From NCBI GenBank assembly GCA_018223435.1, contig JAGTTO010000001.1:3844001-3908000 (forward strand): a DNA stretch of 64,000 bases, given 5' to 3'. Positions 8,335-18,728 of the stretch are shown piece by piece. The translations under genes were made by a program, and so were the position numbers. The notes beneath the pieces were generated by a model. That model was not told where the DNA came from. It saw only the letters and a list, made by a program, of their open reading frames with translations, and ran no database searches. The DNA is from Lachnospiraceae bacterium Marseille-Q4251. Lineage in GTDB: Bacteria; Bacillota; Clostridia; Lachnospirales; Lachnospiraceae. Positions within the stretch are counted from its first letter, which is position 1; each line of letters begins with the position of its first letter.

Positions 8335-9414
8335 ATGAAAGCATTTCTGATTTTGGAAGACGGAACCGTCTTTACCGGAACCAGCATCGGTTCAACCAGG
8401 GAGGTAATCAGCGAAATCGTTTTTAACACTTCCATGACCGGTTATCTGGAAGTCCTGACCGACCCGTCCTACGCAGGACAGGCAGTGGTAATGACCTACC
8501 CTCTGATTGGAAACTATGGTATTTGTTATGAAGACATGGAGTCCGGACGCCCCTGGCCGGATGGATATATCGTACGGGAGCTCTCCCGTATGCCCAGCAA
8601 CTTCCGTTCTGAGGACACCATTCAGAATTTCCTGAAAAAATTCAACATTCCGGGAATTGCAGGAGTAGATACCAGAGCCCTGACAAAGATCCTTCGTGAA
8701 AAAGGTACCATGAACGGCATGATCACCACCAACGAGAACTATTCCCTCGATGAGATCATACCGAAGCTGAAAGCCTACACCACCGGAAAAGTTGTGGAGA
8801 AAGTTACCTGCAAGGAGAAATATGTGATTCCGGGAGAGGGCCCGAAGGTAGCTCTTCTGGACCTGGGTGCCAAGAGAAACATTGCCCGTTCCTTGAATGA
8901 GAGAGGCTGCGAGGTTACAGTTTACCCGGCAGACACCCCCGCGCAGGAGATCATCGCGTCCAAACCCGACGGTATCATGCTTTCCAACGGCCCTGGAGAC
9001 CCGAAGGAATGTACCGGCGTGATCCGCGAGATCAAAAAGCTATATGACACAGAGATCCCCATCTTTGCCATCTGTCTCGGCCATCAGCTCATGGCTCTGG
9101 CTACTGGCGCAGATACCCATAAGATGAAATACGGCCATCGCGGCGGCAACCATCCGGTGAAAGATCTGGCCACCGGCCGTGTCTACATTTCCTCCCAGAA
9201 CCATGGTTATGTGGTGGATATGGATACGCTGGATCCGAAGGTGGCAACGCCCGCTTTTGTAAACGTAAACGACGGAACCAACGAAGGTCTTGCCTATACG
9301 GGAAAAAATATTTTCACCGTGCAGTTCCATCCGGAGGCTTCCCCGGGACCCCGGGATTCCGGTGTGCTCTTTGACCGTTTTATGAAGATGATGGAGGTAA
9401 AAAAGAATGCCTAA
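8335..9414 (+). CDS. carA: Carbamoyl-phosphate synthase small subunit
   Basis: Glutamine amidotransferase subunit: releases ammonia from glutamine and channels it to CarB for carbamoyl phosphate (pyrimidines, arginine). The N-terminal CPSase small domain covers about 1-150 and the class I amidotransferase about 170-350. The catalytic Cys is C247 in AICLGHQ, with His332 and Glu334 in FHPEA. 359 residues, typical. ATG 8335 follows an AAAGGA site. The end overlaps the carB start by 8 bases, implying translational coupling. Expression may be attenuated in the leader. Confidence 0.98.
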   Translation: MKAFLILEDGTVFTGTSIGSTREVISEIVFNTSMTGYLEVLTDPSYAGQAVVMTYPLIGNYGICYEDMESGRPWPDGYIVRELSRMPSNFRSEDTIQNFLKKFNIPGIAGVDTRALTKILREKGTMNGMITTNENYSLDEIIPKLKAYTTGKVVEKVTCKEKYVIPGEGPKVALLDLGAKRNIARSLNERGCEVTVYPADTPAQEIIASKPDGIMLSNGPGDPKECTGVIREIKKLYDTEIPIFAICLGHQLMALATGADTHKMKYGHRGGNHPVKDLATGRVYISSQNHGYVVDMDTLDPKVATPAFVNVNDGTNEGLAYTGKNIFTVQFHPEASPGPRDSGVLFDRFMKMMEVKKNA

Positions 9415-12400
9415 GAATCCAGAAATCAAGAAAGTTCTTATGATCGGCTCCGGCCCTATCGTCATCGGCCAGGCAGCAGAGTTTGACTATGCGGGAACCC
9501 AGGCTTGCCGTTCCTTGAAGGAAGAGGGCATCGAGGTCGTACTTTTAAACTCCAATCCGGCTACCATCATGACGGATAAAGATATCGCTGACAAAGTTTA
9601 CATCGAGCCGCTGACTGTGGAAGTAGTAGAGCAGCTCATCGAGAAAGAGAAACCCGACAGCATCCTTCCGACCCTGGGAGGCCAGGCCGGACTGAACCTT
9701 GCCATGGAGCTTGCCGAGAGAGGTTTCCTGGAAGAGCACAACGTCCGCCTCATCGGTACCACGGCAGAAACCATCAAGAAGGCGGAGGATCGTCTGGAAT
9801 TTAAAGAAACCATGGAGAAAATCGGCGAGCCCATTGCAGCTTCCCTGGTTGTTGAGAACGTAGAAGACGGCGTGGCTTTCGCTGAGAAGATAGGCTACCC
9901 GGTTGTGCTTCGTCCGGCGTACACCCTGGGCGGCAGCGGCGGCGGTATCGCTCACAACTATGAAGAACTGGTGGAGATCCTGGAGAACGGTCTTCGTCTC
10001 TCCCGTGTAGGTCAGGTTCTGGTAGAACGCTGCATCGCCGGCTGGAAAGAGATCGAGTACGAGGTAATGCGTGACAGTGCAGGAAACGTGATCACGGTCT
10101 GCAACATGGAAAACATCGACCCGGTTGGCGTGCATACCGGAGATAGTATTGTAGTAGCTCCGTCCCAGACCCTGGGAGATAAAGAGTACCAGATGCTCCG
10201 TACCTCCGCTCTGAACATCATCTCCGAGCTGAAGATCACCGGAGGCTGTAACGTACAGTTTGCCCTTCATCCGGAGAGCTTCGAGTACTGCGTCATCGAG
10301 GTAAACCCCCGTGTAAGCCGTTCCTCTGCTCTGGCAAGTAAAGCCACCGGTTACCCCATCGCAAAGGTTGCAGCAAAGATCGCTCTTGGCTACACCCTGG
10401 ACGAGATCAAAAATGCCATCACCGGAAAGACTTATGCGAGCTTTGAACCCATGCTGGACTACTGCGTGGTCAAGATTCCGCGTCTTCCCTTCGATAAATT
10501 TATCACCGCAAAGAGAACCCTTACAACTCAGATGAAGGCAACCGGAGAGGTTATGAGCATCTGTGATAACTTCGAGGGCGCTCTGATGAAAGCCATTCGT
10601 TCTCTGGAGCAGCATGTGGACTGCCTGCTTTCCTATGATTTCAGCGATCTGGACGACGACGCTCTCATCAAACAGCTGAAAGTCGTTGACGACCGCCGGA
10701 TCTGGGTTATCGCTGAGGCTCTCCGCCGCGGTGTTACCTATGAGACGATCCACTCCATCACAAAGATCGACGAGTGGTTCATCGATAAGATTGCCATCCT
10801 CGTGGAGATGGAGCAGGCCCTGAAGACCCAGGAGCTCACCGTTGACCTCTTAAAAGAAGCCAAGAGACTGGAGTTCCCGGACAATGTCATCGCCCGCCTC
10901 ACCGGAAAGAGTGAGGGGGAGATCAAGAATCTTCGTTATGAAAACAGTATCGTAGCCGCTTATAAAATGGTAGATACCTGTGCGGCAGAGTTCGAGGCTG
11001 AGACCCCGTACTACTATTCCGTATTCGGCCGTGAGAACGAAGCAGTAGAGACCAGCGGAAAGAAAAAAGTTCTGGTTCTCGGTTCCGGCCCCATCCGTAT
11101 TGGTCAGGGTATCGAGTTCGATTTCTGCTCCGTTCACTGTACCTGGGCATTTAAAAAGGAAGGCTTCGAGACCATCATCATCAACAACAACCCGGAGACC
11201 GTAAGTACGGACTTCGATATCGCTGATAAGCTGTACTTTGAGCCGCTGACTCCCGAGGATGTGGAGAACGTGGTAAATATCGAGAAACCCGACGGAGCTG
11301 TGGTTCAGTTCGGCGGACAGACCGCTATCAAACTGACCGAGGCTCTGATGAAGATGGGTGTGCCCATCCTCGGAACCTCCGCAGAGAACGTAGATGCGGC
11401 AGAGGATCGTGAGCTCTTCGATGCAATCCTGGAAGAGTGCCAGATCCCGAGACCCAAGGGACATACCGTATTTACCGCAGAAGAGGGCATCAAGGCGGCC
11501 AATGAGCTGGGCTATCCGGTTCTGGTTCGTCCTTCCTATGTACTGGGCGGACAGGGCATGCAGATCGCCATCAATGACGAGGATGTGGAAAAATACATCG
11601 GCATCATCAACCGTTATACCCAGGAACATCCGATCCTGGTAGATAAATACCTGGTAGGAAAAGAGATCGAGGTCGACGCTGTCTGCGACGGGGAGGACAT
11701 CCTGATCCCGGGTATCATGGAGCACATCGAGCGCGCCGGTATCCATTCCGGAGACAGTATCTCTGTTTATCCGGCACCTAGCCTCAATGATAAAGTAAAA
11801 GCCACCATCACTGACTACACCGCGAAGCTGGCGAGATCCCTTCATGTCATCGGACTTATCAACATCCAGTTTATCGTCTGCGGCGAGGATGTTTACGTCA
11901 TCGAGGTAAATCCGCGTTCCAGCCGTACGGTTCCCTACATCAGCAAAGTAACCGGTATCCCCATCGTTCCTCTGGCAACGAAAGTAATCCTGGGCCGGAA
12001 GATCAAGGAGCTTGGCTACACACCGGGACTTCAGAAGGAAGCTGATTACATCGCCATCAAGATGCCGGTGTTCTCCTTTGAGAAGATCCGCGGCGCAGAT
12101 ATCAGCCTTGGACCGGAGATGAAATCCACCGGTGAGTGTCTGGGAATCGCTAAGACCTTCAACGAGGCTCTCTACAAGGCCTTCCTTGGAGCAGGCATCA
12201 ACCTTCCGAAATACAAGAACATGATCATCACCGTCCGGGATGAGGACAAAGAGGACATCATCGATGTGGCCCGCCGCTTTGAGAAGATCGGCTACCGGAT
12301 CTTCGCTACTCTGGGAACTGCCAAAGTTCTTCAGGAGGCAGGCGTTCACGCTGTCCGCACCAACAAGGTGGAGCAGCCATCACCGAACCTTCTGGACCTG

Positions 12401-12613
12401 ATCCTCGGCCACGAGATTGACCTTGTCATTGATACTCCGCCCCAGGGCGTCGAGCATTCCAGAGACGGTTTCGTGATTCGCCGTACCGCCATTGAGACCG
12501 GCGTCAATGTTCTGACCGCTATGGATACGGCCAGAGCTCTTGTAACCAGTCTTGAGAATACCGATATTCGTAAGCTGGAGCTCATTGATATCGCAACTGT
12601 GAAAAACATCTGA
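9407..12613 (+). CDS. carB: Carbamoyl-phosphate synthase large subunit
   Basis: Synthetase subunit producing carbamoyl phosphate from bicarbonate, ammonia and two ATP. 1068 residues, full length. Two homologous ATP-grasp halves are visible: the first begins [21 protein letters not shown] and the second (about residue 550) [20 protein letters not shown]. Each has the glycine-rich ATP loop ([10 protein letters not shown] and [10 protein letters not shown]) and an NPR motif ([23 protein letters not shown]). The C-terminal MGS-like allosteric domain (about 935-1068) is intact. A terminator follows. Confidence 0.98.
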   Translation: MPKNPEIKKVLMIGSGPIVIGQAAEFDYAGTQACRSLKEEGIEVVLLNSNPATIMTDKDIADKVYIEPLTVEVVEQLIEKEKPDSILPTLGGQAGLNLAMELAERGFLEEHNVRLIGTTAETIKKAEDRLEFKETMEKIGEPIAASLVVENVEDGVAFAEKIGYPVVLRPAYTLGGSGGGIAHNYEELVEILENGLRLSRVGQVLVERCIAGWKEIEYEVMRDSAGNVITVCNMENIDPVGVHTGDSIVVAPSQTLGDKEYQMLRTSALNIISELKITGGCNVQFALHPESFEYCVIEVNPRVSRSSALASKATGYPIAKVAAKIALGYTLDEIKNAITGKTYASFEPMLDYCVVKIPRLPFDKFITAKRTLTTQMKATGEVMSICDNFEGALMKAIRSLEQHVDCLLSYDFSDLDDDALIKQLKVVDDRRIWVIAEALRRGVTYETIHSITKIDEWFIDKIAILVEMEQALKTQELTVDLLKEAKRLEFPDNVIARLTGKSEGEIKNLRYENSIVAAYKMVDTCAAEFEAETPYYYSVFGRENEAVETSGKKKVLVLGSGPIRIGQGIEFDFCSVHCTWAFKKEGFETIIINNNPETVSTDFDIADKLYFEPLTPEDVENVVNIEKPDGAVVQFGGQTAIKLTEALMKMGVPILGTSAENVDAAEDRELFDAILEECQIPRPKGHTVFTAEEGIKAANELGYPVLVRPSYVLGGQGMQIAINDEDVEKYIGIINRYTQEHPILVDKYLVGKEIEVDAVCDGEDILIPGIMEHIERAGIHSGDSISVYPAPSLNDKVKATITDYTAKLARSLHVIGLINIQFIVCGEDVYVIEVNPRSSRTVPYISKVTGIPIVPLATKVILGRKIKELGYTPGLQKEADYIAIKMPVFSFEKIRGADISLGPEMKSTGECLGIAKTFNEALYKAFLGAGINLPKYKNMIITVRDEDKEDIIDVARRFEKIGYRIFATLGTAKVLQEAGVHAVRTNKVEQPSPNLLDLILGHEIDLVIDTPPQGVEHSRDGFVIRRTAIETGVNVLTAMDTARALVTSLENTDIRKLELIDIATVKNI

Positions 12614-12633
12614 GAATAGAGAATAAAAAAGTG

Positions 12634-12668
12634 CCGCAGAGATCTTTGGATTTCTGCGGTAATTTTTT
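12634..12668 (+). terminator. Terminator after carB
   Basis: An 11-bp stem (12634-12644 with 12649-12659, one G-T pair), TTTG loop, followed by TAATTTTTT. Confidence 0.88.
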
Positions 12669-12685
12669 GAAAAAGGAGAAAAACA

Positions 12686-13162
12686 ATGCCCGAATGGACA
12701 CATTTTGACGAAAACGGAAACGCCCGTATGGTAGACGTGACAGAAAAAAATCCCACGATCCGTACGGCCACGGCGGTGGGAAGCCTTCTGGTGAGCGAGG
12801 AGGTGCTTTCTGCCATCAAAGGCCACGAGATCAAAAAAGGAGATGTGCTCACAGTGGCCCAGGTGGCAGGAATTATGGCGGTGAAACAGACCTCCCACCT
12901 GATTCCCATGTGCCATCCGCTGCTGACGCAGAACTGTACAGTCAATTTTGCGCTGGAGGAAAAGCCCTCACCCAGAGTCATCGCCCGCTGCACCGTAAAG
13001 CTGGAGGGAAAGACTGGTGTGGAGATGGAAGCTCTCACCGGCATCTCTGTAGCCCTGCTCACGGTCTATGACATGTGCAAGGCCCTGGACAAACGGATGA
13101 TTATGACGGATGTTCACCTGGAAGAGAAGACCGGAGGAAAAAGCGGAGAGTTCCATTTTTGA
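12686..13162 (+). CDS. moaC: Cyclic pyranopterin monophosphate synthase
   Basis: Molybdenum-cofactor synthesis: converts the MoaA product to cyclic pyranopterin monophosphate. 158 residues, full length. Family motifs: MVDVTEKNPTIRTATA, the active-site loop KQTSHLIPMCHPL, and the C-terminal EMEALTGISVALLTVYDMCKALDK. ATG 12686 has a good AAAGGAG site. It stands alone between two terminators; moaA, moaB or moeA are not in the window, so the rest of the pathway would have to be elsewhere. Confidence 0.95.
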   Translation: MPEWTHFDENGNARMVDVTEKNPTIRTATAVGSLLVSEEVLSAIKGHEIKKGDVLTVAQVAGIMAVKQTSHLIPMCHPLLTQNCTVNFALEEKPSPRVIARCTVKLEGKTGVEMEALTGISVALLTVYDMCKALDKRMIMTDVHLEEKTGGKSGEFHF

Positions 13163-13176
13163 TTTTTGACAGATAA

Positions 13177-13222
13177 AAAGAAAGCCTGGAGCAGACGAAA
13201 CAACATTGCTCCAGGCTTTTTT
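13177..13222. terminator. Bidirectional terminator between moaC and the ABC-F gene
   Basis: A 13-bp perfect stem (13181-13193 with 13207-13219) flanked by A-run and T-run, so it can terminate both convergent genes. Confidence 0.92.
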
Positions 13223-13230
13223 CAGTAAAA

Positions 13231-14868
13231 TTAGTTATCTTCCGGCATATCCTCGCTGGTGTATACCTGACGTTTTCTTGCCATCTCATCACTTTCGAGG
13301 TATTCATCGTAGGTGGTGATCTTATCGATCATGGTGCCGTTCGGCAGGATCTCCATGATACGGTTGGCCGTGGTCTGAACGATCTGATGGTCGCGGGAAG
13401 CGAAGAGAATCACGCCCGGGAATTTGATGAGACCGTTGTTCAGAGCGGTGATGGACTCCATATCCAGATGGTTGGTCGGCTCGTCCAGAACGAGTACGTT
13501 GGCTCCGGAGATCATCATCTTGGAGAGCAGGCAACGGACTTTTTCTCCTCCAGAGAGGACTTTGACTTTCTTCATACCGTCGTCGCCGGCGAAGAGCATT
13601 CTTCCGAGGAAGCCGCGGACATAGGTGGCATCCTTGATCTCGGAGAACTGGGTCAGCCAGTCAACGATAACCAGATCGTTGTCGAATTCTTTCGTGCTGT
13701 CCTTCGGGAAATAAGCCTGGCTGGTGGTCACGCCCCATTTATAGCTTCCCTCGTCGGGCTCCATCTCTCCGGTGAGAATCTGGAAGAGGGTGGTTTTTGC
13801 AAGTTCGTTTCCGCCGACGAAAGCAACCTTGTCGTCATGGCCGAGGATGAAGGAGATGTTGTCCAGAACCTTCACGCCGTCGATGGTCTTGCTGATGCCT
13901 TCTACGGTGAGCACTTCATTTCCGATTTCACGGTTGGGACGGAAATCAATGTAGGGATATTTACGGCTGGAAGGACGGATCTCATCCAGCTGGATTTTTT
14001 CCAGGGCACGTTTACGGCTCGTAGCCTGTTTGGATTTGGAAGCGTTGGCGCTGAACCGGGAGATGAACTCCTGCAGCTCTTTGATTTTTTCCTCTTTTTT
14101 CTTGTTGGCTTCTTTCATCTGACGGATCATCAGCTGGCTGGACTCGTACCAGAAATCGTAGTTTCCGGCGTAGAGCTGGATCTTGCCGTAGTCGATGTCG
14201 GCGATGAAGGTGCAGACCTTGTTGAGGAAATAACGGTCATGGGAAACGACGATAACCGTATTGTTGAAGTTGATGAGGAACTCCTCAAGCCAGCTGATTG
14301 CATCGAGGTCCAGATGGTTGGTCGGCTCGTCGAGCAGAAGGATATCGGGGTTTCCGAAAAGGGCTTTGGCCAGAAGAACTTTCACCTTCTCACTTCCGTT
14401 CAGGTCCTTCATGAGAGAGTAGTGAAGCTCCGGAGCGATGCCCAGACCGTTTAAGAGAGTGGCGGCATCAGACTCGGCCTCCCAGCCATTCATCTCGGCA
14501 AACTCACCCTCCAGCTCACTGGCGCGGATACCGTCCTCGTCGGTGAAATCCTCTTTCATGTAGATGGCTTCTTTTTCCTTCATGATATCATAGAGGCGCT
14601 GGTTTCCCATGATGACGGTGTCCAGTACGGGGAAACTGTCGTATTTGAAGTGGTCCTGCTCCAGTACGGAAAGACGCTGGCCCGGGGTGATGATGACATC
14701 GCCGCTGGTGGTCTCGAGCTGACCGGAAAGAATCTTTAAGAACGTGGATTTTCCGGCGCCGTTGGCTCCGATGAGGCCGTAGCAGTTGCCTTCGGTGAAT
14801 TTGATGTTGACGTCCTCGAAAAGGGCTTTTTTGCCGATTCGAAGAGTGACATTATTTGCACTGATCAT
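13231..14868 (-). CDS. ABC-F family ATPase (YbiT-like)
   Basis: Cytoplasmic protein with two ATP-binding cassettes and no membrane domain, of the ABC-F class that acts on ribosomes. First cassette: Walker A GANGAGKST, signature LNGSEKVKV (not LSGGQ), Walker B LLLDEPTNHLD and SHDR H-loop. A charged linker of about 80 residues follows (KEANKKKEEKIKELQEF). Second cassette: Walker A degenerate GGNELAKTT, signature LSGGEKVR, DEPTNHLD and SRDHQ. 545 residues, close to YbiT. It could be a translation factor or less likely a ribosome-protection protein; no resistance function can be assigned. ATG 14868 has an AAGGAGG site. Confidence 0.88.
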   Translation of the reverse strand: MISANNVTLRIGKKALFEDVNIKFTEGNCYGLIGANGAGKSTFLKILSGQLETTSGDVIITPGQRLSVLEQDHFKYDSFPVLDTVIMGNQRLYDIMKEKEAIYMKEDFTDEDGIRASELEGEFAEMNGWEAESDAATLLNGLGIAPELHYSLMKDLNGSEKVKVLLAKALFGNPDILLLDEPTNHLDLDAISWLEEFLINFNNTVIVVSHDRYFLNKVCTFIADIDYGKIQLYAGNYDFWYESSQLMIRQMKEANKKKEEKIKELQEFISRFSANASKSKQATSRKRALEKIQLDEIRPSSRKYPYIDFRPNREIGNEVLTVEGISKTIDGVKVLDNISFILGHDDKVAFVGGNELAKTTLFQILTGEMEPDEGSYKWGVTTSQAYFPKDSTKEFDNDLVIVDWLTQFSEIKDATYVRGFLGRMLFAGDDGMKKVKVLSGGEKVRCLLSKMMISGANVLVLDEPTNHLDMESITALNNGLIKFPGVILFASRDHQIVQTTANRIMEILPNGTMIDKITTYDEYLESDEMARKRQVYTSEDMPEDN

Positions 14869-14958
14869 ATTTGTATTGTACCTCCTTAGAAACAGGACTG
14901 CATGTGGTCATACAGCGGTTTCCTGGCTTTTCACATGTTTTTTGACTGCATCGTTTCT

Positions 14959-14986
14959 ATTCTAACTGAAAACAGAAAAAAAGCAA
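14959..14986 (-). promoter_or_regulatory. Probable promoter of the ABC-F gene
   Basis: On the minus strand TTGCTT (14981-14986) and TAGAAT (14959-14964) with a 16-base spacer, about 90 bases upstream of the ABC-F start. The 348-base gap 14869-15216 otherwise holds only A/T-rich divergent promoter sequence. Confidence 0.5.
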
Positions 14987-15136
14987 GTGAAAAATGGAAA
15001 AAACCGGGCTGCTTCCGAAAAAAGACAAATTGGTTTTGTGTTGACTCTTGTGGATTTTGAAAAAGACTTTGTTAAAAATCGCTAAAACCGCATATTTCCG
15101 GCATTTTTCCATTGGGAGAAAATATTGAGAAATCAG

Positions 15137-15165
15137 TTGCTTTTTGACGTAAATCATGGTAGAAT
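15137..15165 (+). promoter_or_regulatory. Probable promoter of the microcompartment operon
   Basis: TTGCTT (15137-15142), 17-base spacer, TAGAAT (15160-15165), 51 bases before the aldolase start. No clear cre site or regulator operator could be identified by eye. Confidence 0.6.
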
Positions 15166-15216
15166 GGAAACAATCAAAATAAAACAACACAATCAAACAT
15201 AAGGAGGATCATTCTC

Positions 15217-16026
15217 ATGGCTATTAACGAGTATGAAATCAAAAAACAGATCTGCGACATCGGCAAACGCATTTATGACCGGAACATGGTTGCTGCAAAC
15301 GATGGAAACATTTCCGTAAAACTGAACGACAATGAATTCCTTTGCACCCCGACCGGTGTTTCCAAAGGTTTCATGACTCCGGAGTACATCTGTAAAGTAG
15401 ATGCCAAAGGAAACGTAATCCAGGCAAACGGAAACTTCCGTCCGTCTTCCGAGATCAAAATGCACATGAGAGTGTATGAGAAGAGACCGGATGTAGGTGC
15501 AGTTGTACACGCTCATCCGAACTTCGCTACCGCTTTTGCTATCGCAGGTATTCCGCTGACACAGCCGATCATGCCCGAGGCAGTTATCGCTCTTGGCTGC
15601 GTGCCCATCGCTGAGTACGGCACACCGTCCACTGTTGAGATTCCGGACAACATCGAGAAATACCTTCCGTACTACGATGCAGTTCTTCTTGAGAACCACG
15701 GCGCACTGACCTGGAGCACCGACCTTCTGGCAGCATACATGAAGATGGAGTCTGTAGAGTTCTACGCAGAGCTTCTCTACAAATCCAAAATGCTGGGCGG
15801 CCCGAAGGAGTTCGACAAAGAGCAGATCGCAAAACTGTACGAGATCAGAAGAAAAATGGGTCTTCCGGGCAAACATCCCGCAAACCTGTGTGCAGAGCTG
15901 AACGGACCGGGCAAAGGATGTCATTCCTGCGATGCAGCATGCTCCTGCGGTACCAAGAAAGCAGAGCCGGATGTAGAGAAGATCGTCGCTGAAGTGACAA
16001 AGAAGATTCTGGAGCAGATGAAATAA
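15217..16026 (+). CDS. Class II aldolase, L-fuculose/L-rhamnulose-1-phosphate type, with encapsulation peptide
   Basis: Zinc-dependent aldolase of the FucA/AraD family, splitting a 6-deoxyketose 1-phosphate into DHAP and L-lactaldehyde. Zinc ligands are visible as H98, H100 (HAHP) and H161 (ENHG), with E79 (SSE) as catalytic acid/base. The body ends near 225. It is followed by an unusual cysteine-rich linker (C235, C238, C242, C244 in GCHSCDAACSCG) and a C-terminal amphipathic helix 252-269 ending IVAEVTKKILEQMK, the form of BMC cargo-targeting peptides. First gene of the BMC operon. The nearby rhamnulokinase favours rhamnulose-1-phosphate, but fuculose-1-phosphate is equally possible. Confidence 0.9.
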   Translation: MAINEYEIKKQICDIGKRIYDRNMVAANDGNISVKLNDNEFLCTPTGVSKGFMTPEYICKVDAKGNVIQANGNFRPSSEIKMHMRVYEKRPDVGAVVHAHPNFATAFAIAGIPLTQPIMPEAVIALGCVPIAEYGTPSTVEIPDNIEKYLPYYDAVLLENHGALTWSTDLLAAYMKMESVEFYAELLYKSKMLGGPKEFDKEQIAKLYEIRRKMGLPGKHPANLCAELNGPGKGCHSCDAACSCGTKKAEPDVEKIVAEVTKKILEQMK

Positions 16027-16044
16027 TTTTTAAGGAGGCTCATT

Positions 16045-17466
16045 ATGGCTATTAACGAACAAGAGATCCAAGAGATTGTTCGAAGCGTCCTGAAGGGCAT
16101 GGGTACCACAGCTGCGGCACCGGCAGCCCCGAAGGCTCCGGAGAAGAAGCTTCTGGGTATCTTTGAGACCGCAGATGAAGCCATCGCGGCAGCAAAGGCA
16201 GCACAGAAGGAAATTCAGCCGATGCCCCTGGAATTCCGTGAAAAAATCATTGCAAATATCCGTAAAAAAACACTGGAAAACGCCAAGCTCCTTTCCGAGC
16301 TGGCAGTAGAAGAGACCGGCATGGGAAATGTCGGCCACAAGATCATCAAGCATCAGCTGGTGGCTGAGAAGACTCCGGGCACGGAGGATCTCAAGACCAT
16401 CGCCTGGTCCGGTGACAGAGGCCTGACACTGACCGAGATGGGTCCCTGGGGAGTGATCGGAGCTGTCTGCCCCTCCACAAACCCGACCTGTACCGTCATC
16501 TGCAATTCCATCGGCATGCTGGCTGCTGGAAATGCAGTCGTATTCATGCCTCACCCCAGCGCAAAGAACTGTTCCAATCTGGCCATTGACATGGTAAACC
16601 GTGCCAGTGTTGAGGTTGGCGGTCCGGAGAATATCGTGACCGCAGTTGCCGAGCCCACCATGGATGTGAGCAACTACATTTTCAAGCACAAAGACGTGGA
16701 TATGCTCTGTGCTACCGGCGGCCCGGGCGTTGTGACCGCAGTCCTTTCCTCCGGAAAGAGAGCAATGGGAGCAGGAGCAGGCAACCCGCCTGTACTGGTG
16801 GATGAGACCGCCAATATCCCGAAAGCAGCCCAGGATATCATCAACGGCTGCACCTTTGATAACAACCTTCCCTGCATCGCAGAGAAAGAGGTTGTCGTTG
16901 TAGATACCGTGGCAGACGAGCTGATCTATCACATGGAACAGAACGGCTGTTATCATGCGAGCCCCGAAGAGGTCCAGAAGCTGGTAGATACCGTTCTGGA
17001 TGACAAGAATGGCAAAAAAGTCATCAGCCGTAAATGCGTGGGACGCAGTGCCAAAGTCCTTCTCGGAAAAATCGGTGTGACCGTAGGCGACGAAGTCCGC
17101 TGCATCATTTTCGAGGGAGAGAAGACACATCCCCTGATCTGGACAGAGCTGATGATGCCGATTCTCGGTATCGTCCGTGTGAAAAATGTGGATGAGGGAA
17201 TCGCTGTGGCAGTAGAGCTGGAGCACGGCAACCGCCATTCCGCTCACATGCACTCAACCAACATCAACAATCTGACCAGATTTGGAAAAGCCATTGACAC
17301 CGCTATTTTCGTAAAGAACGCACCTTCCTATGCGGCACTGGGCTTCGGCGGAGAAGGATATCCCACCTTCACCATCTGCAGCCGTACCGGAGAGGGTCTT
17401 ACCTCTGCAAAGAGCTTTACAAAGGCAAGAAGATGTGTCATGGGCGATGCGCTTTGCATCAGATAA
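16045..17466 (+). CDS. pduP: CoA-acylating aldehyde dehydrogenase (PduP-like), BMC cargo
   Basis: Oxidises an aldehyde to acyl-CoA with NAD+. 473 residues. The N-terminal peptide (residues 2-20, EQEIQEIVRSVLKGMG) followed by an Ala/Pro linker is the classic PduP encapsulation signal. The catalytic Cys is C277 in FDNNLPCIAEKE, and AGAGNPPVLVDETA is the cofactor region. In a locus with an aldolase the substrate may be lactaldehyde (to lactoyl-CoA) or, if a dehydratase exists elsewhere, propionaldehyde. Its ribosome site and first codons nearly duplicate those of the aldolase gene. Confidence 0.9.
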   Translation: MAINEQEIQEIVRSVLKGMGTTAAAPAAPKAPEKKLLGIFETADEAIAAAKAAQKEIQPMPLEFREKIIANIRKKTLENAKLLSELAVEETGMGNVGHKIIKHQLVAEKTPGTEDLKTIAWSGDRGLTLTEMGPWGVIGAVCPSTNPTCTVICNSIGMLAAGNAVVFMPHPSAKNCSNLAIDMVNRASVEVGGPENIVTAVAEPTMDVSNYIFKHKDVDMLCATGGPGVVTAVLSSGKRAMGAGAGNPPVLVDETANIPKAAQDIINGCTFDNNLPCIAEKEVVVVDTVADELIYHMEQNGCYHASPEEVQKLVDTVLDDKNGKKVISRKCVGRSAKVLLGKIGVTVGDEVRCIIFEGEKTHPLIWTELMMPILGIVRVKNVDEGIAVAVELEHGNRHSAHMHSTNINNLTRFGKAIDTAIFVKNAPSYAALGFGGEGYPTFTICSRTGEGLTSAKSFTKARRCVMGDALCIR

Positions 17467-17478
17467 GGAGTGATAAAC

Positions 17479-18708
17479 GTGGAAATGAATATTGAAGAAA
17501 TCGTAAAACAGGTCCTGGCTGAGATGAAAGGAGCCGCTCCTGCTGACGTGGCTCCCGCTGTAAAAGCAGATCCCGCGGCAACAGCAGCAGGCGAGATCCC
17601 GAAGACCGCTCATGTAGCAGTCCTCACCGCCCTGGAACATTTTGATATCAAAGAGTATCCGATGCCGGAAGTCGGCGACGACGATATCCTCGTAAAGGTA
17701 GAGGGCTGCGGCGTCTGCGGTACCGATGCTCATGAGTTCAAGAGAGATCCCTTCAGCCTGATCCCGGTAGCTCTGGGACATGAGGGAACCGGAGAGATCG
17801 TAAAAATGGGTAAAAACGTAAAGGTTGATACCGCTGGTAAACCGGTTCGGGTAGGCGACAAAGTCGTTACCTGCATGATCTTCAAGGATGATCCGGAGAT
17901 CACAATGTTCGACCTGAACAAGAAAAACGTAGGCGGAGCTGATGTATACGGCCTCCTTCCAGATGACGATGTACATCTGAACGGCTGGTTCTCCGATTAT
18001 ATCCTGATCAGAGGCGGCAGCTTCGGTTCTACCTTCTTTAATGTAAGTGATCTGGATCTGGATTCCCGTATCCTCATCGAGCCGTGTGCTGTACTGGTAC
18101 ATGCCGTTGAGAGAGCAAAAACCACCGGTATCCTTCGCTTCAACAGCCGTGTTGTTGTACAGGGCTGCGGACCGATCGGTCTGATCTGCATCGCTATCCT
18201 GAAAACCATGGGTGTTCAGAACATCTGTGCAGTAGACGGAGAGCAGAAACGTCTTGACTTCGCTAAGAAGATGGGCGCAAAGATGACTGTAAACTTCAAG
18301 GATCACAAGGGCATCGAGGCTCTGGCCGGAGCAGTAAAGGACGCTTTCGGCGGTCATCTGGCAGACTTCGCATTCCAGTGTACCGGTTCTCCGGTGGCAC
18401 ATGCCAATATCTATAAATTTATCCGCAACGGCGGCGGCCTCTGCGAGCTTGGTTTCTTTATCAACGGCGGCGATGCAACCATCAACCCGCACTTTGATAT
18501 CTGCTCCAAAGAGATCACGATCGTTGGTTCCTGGGTATACACTCTGAGAGATTATGTAACAACCTTTGATTTCCTGAAGAGTGCAAAAGAGATCGGCCTT
18601 CCGATGAGCGAGCTCATCACCGATAAGTTCCCGCTGGAGGAGATCAACGAGGCTCTTAAGACCAACCTGGCTATGACCGGACTTAAGATCGCTATCGTCA
18701 ACAAGTAA
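17479..18708 (+). CDS. Zinc-binding alcohol dehydrogenase (MDR family) with encapsulation peptide
   Basis: Medium-chain dehydrogenase, probably reducing lactaldehyde to 1,2-propanediol (or propionaldehyde to propanol) and recycling NADH inside the shell. An N-terminal peptide (MNIEEIVKQVLAEMKG) and an Ala/Pro linker precede the enzyme. GCGVCGTDAHE carries the catalytic zinc Cys (C80), GHEGTGE follows, and GCGPIG is the Rossmann loop. The usual iron-type BMC alcohol dehydrogenase is absent; this zinc type takes its place. AAGGAG at 17465-17470 fits GTG 17479 best; an in-frame GTG at 17470 overlaps the ribosome site. 409 residues. Confidence 0.86.
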   Translation: MEMNIEEIVKQVLAEMKGAAPADVAPAVKADPAATAAGEIPKTAHVAVLTALEHFDIKEYPMPEVGDDDILVKVEGCGVCGTDAHEFKRDPFSLIPVALGHEGTGEIVKMGKNVKVDTAGKPVRVGDKVVTCMIFKDDPEITMFDLNKKNVGGADVYGLLPDDDVHLNGWFSDYILIRGGSFGSTFFNVSDLDLDSRILIEPCAVLVHAVERAKTTGILRFNSRVVVQGCGPIGLICIAILKTMGVQNICAVDGEQKRLDFAKKMGAKMTVNFKDHKGIEALAGAVKDAFGGHLADFAFQCTGSPVAHANIYKFIRNGGGLCELGFFINGGDATINPHFDICSKEITIVGSWVYTLRDYVTTFDFLKSAKEIGLPMSELITDKFPLEEINEALKTNLAMTGLKIAIVNK

Positions 18709-18728
18709 GCAGAAAGGAGTGACAGGCC

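Noticed and set aside
10850..12349. 499-residue minus-strand frame, and similar ones at 9545-10753 and 13387-14454
   Set aside because: Antisense shadows of carB and the ABC-F gene; composition follows the sense codons and no motif was found.
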